A stretch of 9,543 nucleotides of DNA from an uncultured Bacteroidales bacterium (GTDB taxonomy: Bacteria > Bacteroidota > Bacteroidia > Bacteroidales > P3), in the NCBI GenBank assembly GCA_937901525.1, contig CALDHX010000091.1, forward strand, positions 1-9,543. The letters run 5' to 3'. The translations under genes were made by a program, and so were the position numbers. Under the pieces are notes generated by a model, which was not told the DNA's origin, made no database searches, and saw only the letters and a list, made by a program, of their open reading frames with translations. This document shows positions 7,357 to 9,543 of the stretch, piece after piece (within the stretch, counting starts at the first letter, position 1; every line of letters begins with the position of its first letter).

Positions 7357-7389
7357 CTACATCTTCACTGATTCATCTACATCTTCACT
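7356..7389. repeat. Direct repeat of 14 bp with 20-bp period at the 3' end of the NTPase-like gene
   Basis: TCTACATCTTCACT occurs at 7356-7369 and 7376-7389, separated by GATTCA. The first copy includes the stop codon (TAG on the minus strand) of the NTPase-like gene, and the second encodes part of its acidic tail (EDVDESVKM). The 20-bp offset puts the copies in different frames, consistent with a small local duplication. Confidence 0.8.
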
Positions 7390-9543
7390 ATCTTTAGCTT
7401 TATCTATATCCATTTCTATGCCTATTTTTCTTGCAAAACTTTTAAATTCTTCATTTTCCTTATATTCCCCATCAAGCAAAGACTTTATCTTATCTTTAAA
7501 ATCTTTGTTTTCTTCTTTGGCTTTTTCAACTATTTTAATCATCTTTTCTCGATAACTTAATAATACTTTAATATTTTCTTTTTCATCAAGTATTGATAAT
7601 GGAAATATAGTTCTTAACGCAGATTGTTTATCTTCAAGTTTTGCATATTTCAACAGCCACTCTCCGAAACAATCAAATAAATCTTCTGTCATCGTAACTC
7701 CTTTATCACAAAAACGATCTCTTACATTATTAAAAGTCGCTAAAAATTCTCGATTGTGTTTTTCAAATAAATCAATCAATTTCTTGATAAGATCTTTTGT
7801 CAGATTATTATTACTATCAATTTTACCAAGAATAACCTCTCCAAATGCTTCAAAACAATTTTGAATATTATGTTTAATAATCAAAAGAAGTTGGCAATCA
7901 AAATTATTTTTAATAATTGATTGCATCCAATCTTCTTTTGTTTTTGTTTCCAAATAATTTTTAGCGGTATCTATACAATGCTCAGCAATTTCATTACTTA
8001 TATTTCCTTCAATTATGTCTTTAAAGAACGTAATCGATACAGAATTGATATTATCAACTGTTATTTTTGATTTTGCCGATGTATTCCGTGCGTTTAATCG
8101 ATTAATTAATATCTCTGAATTAATTTCCAAATTATCTTTTATCATTTCATATTTTTGCAACACTTTTAGAATATTCATTGAAGATATTCCATAACTATTT
8201 TCTGTTAATTTCTTAGCGACTTCTTTATAAAGCGGATAATTCATTTTATCAACATTCAAAAGAATCTCACCATAATTAATATAATATTCTATTCTTTCGG
8301 CTACTTTTTCTACAAAACTATCATTATTAGATTTAAATACTTGGTCAAATGGAGATTGATATCCTCCATAAAAATTATTCAATTTTGCCAGACGCATACA
8401 TATTAAATCGCAATAAAATTCATCATCTTCTTTTGTTGAATTAAAATAAGTATAAATCTTATCATCATTTAACTTTAATTCTATAGGTCGTTCTATTTCT
8501 TTAAGTCTATCATATACTATCTTAATATTATTTTTAATATTATAATTTTCATCTAATAATATTTGTAGTCTTTTTTTGTAGGAATCCAATGTATATTCAT
8601 CTTTAATAAATGGTATTGAGTTCAGTATTTTTATATCTTCAACATTCAATTCTGAAAAATATTTATTTAAATCATCTTGTTTGCAAATAATCTTATATTT
8701 AGCATGTTCATCTTTGGTTTGTTCAACAAAATCAACAAAAGATTTAGCATTAACTTCTTTTTCTTTAAGAAGAATATAAGGATTAATATCATCTATTTCA
8801 GACAATTGTTTAATACTATCATAATAACTAATAATATCTAAATCTTGAATATTATAAAGATCTAAAAGTATTTTTTTCAAATATTCATCTTTATTTGTTA
8901 TCCTTGTCAACAATATTTTTTGGTATTGTTGTAATGGCTCTATTATTGGCTGCTCTTTTACTTTATCATAGATACAATCCCAAAACACTTGTTCCTTTTG
9001 TGGATTTTTATTTTTTAAACACTTTTCTAAGTATTGCACAGCATTAGGTATATTTGTGATTTTTGTAATAGCATTTTCTAATATAGGGAAAAATAAGTTT
9101 TCATTACTTTGTAATGACTCCATTTGATCTTTATTAGAATCATCTAATGCTTGTTTAAGTTTCTCAGTATATATAGTATCCAAAGCTTCTTCCGGAGGTA
9201 ATTGATAGTATAATGCTGATATAAATTTTGGTAAATCCAAATCGTTTTTATACCTAAAATCTAATGGGTCTATATAAGAAGGAGCTAATATTTCATTATT
9301 AGGGTTATCAGATATTACATCTTTTCCGAAAATAAACAAAGCTATATATTCATCTGGTATATTACTATTTGATATTTGTCTTATAGAAACAAATTCGTTA
9401 ATAAACGCTATTATCTCTCTTGGTGTAATTACATCTGATAGTAAATCATAAATCTGTGTAACCTTATTACTAACATCTGAATTAAAAGCATCTTTCCATC
9501 GTTCTTCAAAATATAATTTCCAATCAGACATAACAGGAGGAGA
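7357..9543 (-). CDS. C-terminal part of a large KAP/YobI-like P-loop NTPase protein, 5' end cut by the window
   Basis: The reading frame stays open to the window edge: four codons (TCT CCT CCT GTT) precede the ATG at 9531 in frame, so that ATG is probably internal and the gene starts to the right. The visible 728 residues begin with a helical segment, then VITPREIIAFINEF (34-47 counted from that Met) and IPDEYIALFIFGKD (58-71). The 'TPR-x-I-x-x-FINE' segment recalls the lid after the ATPase core in KAP- and YobI-like P-loop proteins of Bacteroidota. No Walker A (GxxxxGKS/T) or Walker B motif is visible, so the NTPase core should lie upstream. The remaining 600 residues are charged, mostly helical and unassigned, with no membrane segments seen, ending in an acidic tail. 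The DNA is noticeably more AT-rich than fic or hsdR. KAP NTPases include PifA, the T7-exclusion protein of plasmid F, so a defence role beside a restriction system is plausible but unproven. Confidence 0.7.
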   Translation of the reverse strand, partial: SPPVMSDWKLYFEERWKDAFNSDVSNKVTQIYDLLSDVITPREIIAFINEFVSIRQISNSNIPDEYIALFIFGKDVISDNPNNEILAPSYIDPLDFRYKNDLDLPKFISALYYQLPPEEALDTIYTEKLKQALDDSNKDQMESLQSNENLFFPILENAITKITNIPNAVQYLEKCLKNKNPQKEQVFWDCIYDKVKEQPIIEPLQQYQKILLTRITNKDEYLKKILLDLYNIQDLDIISYYDSIKQLSEIDDINPYILLKEKEVNAKSFVDFVEQTKDEHAKYKIICKQDDLNKYFSELNVEDIKILNSIPFIKDEYTLDSYKKRLQILLDENYNIKNNIKIVYDRLKEIERPIELKLNDDKIYTYFNSTKEDDEFYCDLICMRLAKLNNFYGGYQSPFDQVFKSNNDSFVEKVAERIEYYINYGEILLNVDKMNYPLYKEVAKKLTENSYGISSMNILKVLQKYEMIKDNLEINSEILINRLNARNTSAKSKITVDNINSVSITFFKDIIEGNISNEIAEHCIDTAKNYLETKTKEDWMQSIIKNNFDCQLLLIIKHNIQNCFEAFGEVILGKIDSNNNLTKDLIKKLIDLFEKHNREFLATFNNVRDRFCDKGVTMTEDLFDCFGEWLLKYAKLEDKQSALRTIFPLSILDEKENIKVLLSYREKMIKIVEKAKEENKDFKDKIKSLLDGEYKENEEFKSFARKIGIEMDIDKAKDSEDVDESVKM

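Noticed and set aside
9531..9543. TCTCCTCCTGTT before the ATG at 9531 as a ribosome-binding site
   Set aside because: It is pyrimidine-rich, the complement of a Shine-Dalgarno rather than one, and the frame is open through it.

Overview
The window reads as chromosomal DNA from a Bacteroidota, most likely Bacteroidales, species. Three things point there: the AT-rich composition, start codons preceded by A/T-rich leaders with no Shine-Dalgarno motif, and one promoter with the Bacteroidota form TTTG-N19-TANNTTTG. All six genes lie on the minus strand, so transcription runs from right to left. Both edge genes are cut: the right-hand one lacks its 5' end and the left-hand one lacks its 3' end.

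Right part (2893-9543), defence-like cassette: the C-terminal part of a large P-loop NTPase-type protein (KAP/YobI-like, Walker motifs not in the window), a 121-bp gap, a Fic-domain protein with a VbhA-antitoxin-like N-terminus and a C-terminal winged helix, and, 5 bp later, a complete type I restriction endonuclease R subunit (HsdR). No HsdM or HsdS is present. If the locus is complete they must lie to the right, upstream in the transcription direction, which would make the NTPase and Fic genes passengers inside a type I restriction-modification operon.

Middle part (837-2892), ADP-ribose module: a NrtR-type Nudix/winged-helix regulator followed directly (TAA|ATG) by an ADP-ribosylglycohydrolase. 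Their shared leader holds a near-ideal Bacteroidota promoter and two 19-bp perfect-arm palindromes (TTGCGT-N7-ACGCAA). Their centres are 52 bp apart; one sits on the -7/start region and the other just upstream of -33. This looks like an autoregulated switch: ADP-ribose released by the glycohydrolase could relieve repression by the regulator. The operator-promoter layout is seen directly; the effector logic is inferred from what is known of NrtR.

Left part (1-762): a cysteine-rich protein resembling the uracil-DNA-glycosylase-like hypothetical proteins of Bacteroidota, running off the left edge.

No tRNA, rRNA, CRISPR array, insertion sequence or attachment site was seen. There is no gene-free stretch above 170 bp. 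The most notable points are the paired operators, the truncated NTPase, the variant Fic motif, and an 11-bp-unit repeat in the fic gene whose copy-number change would shift the reading frame.
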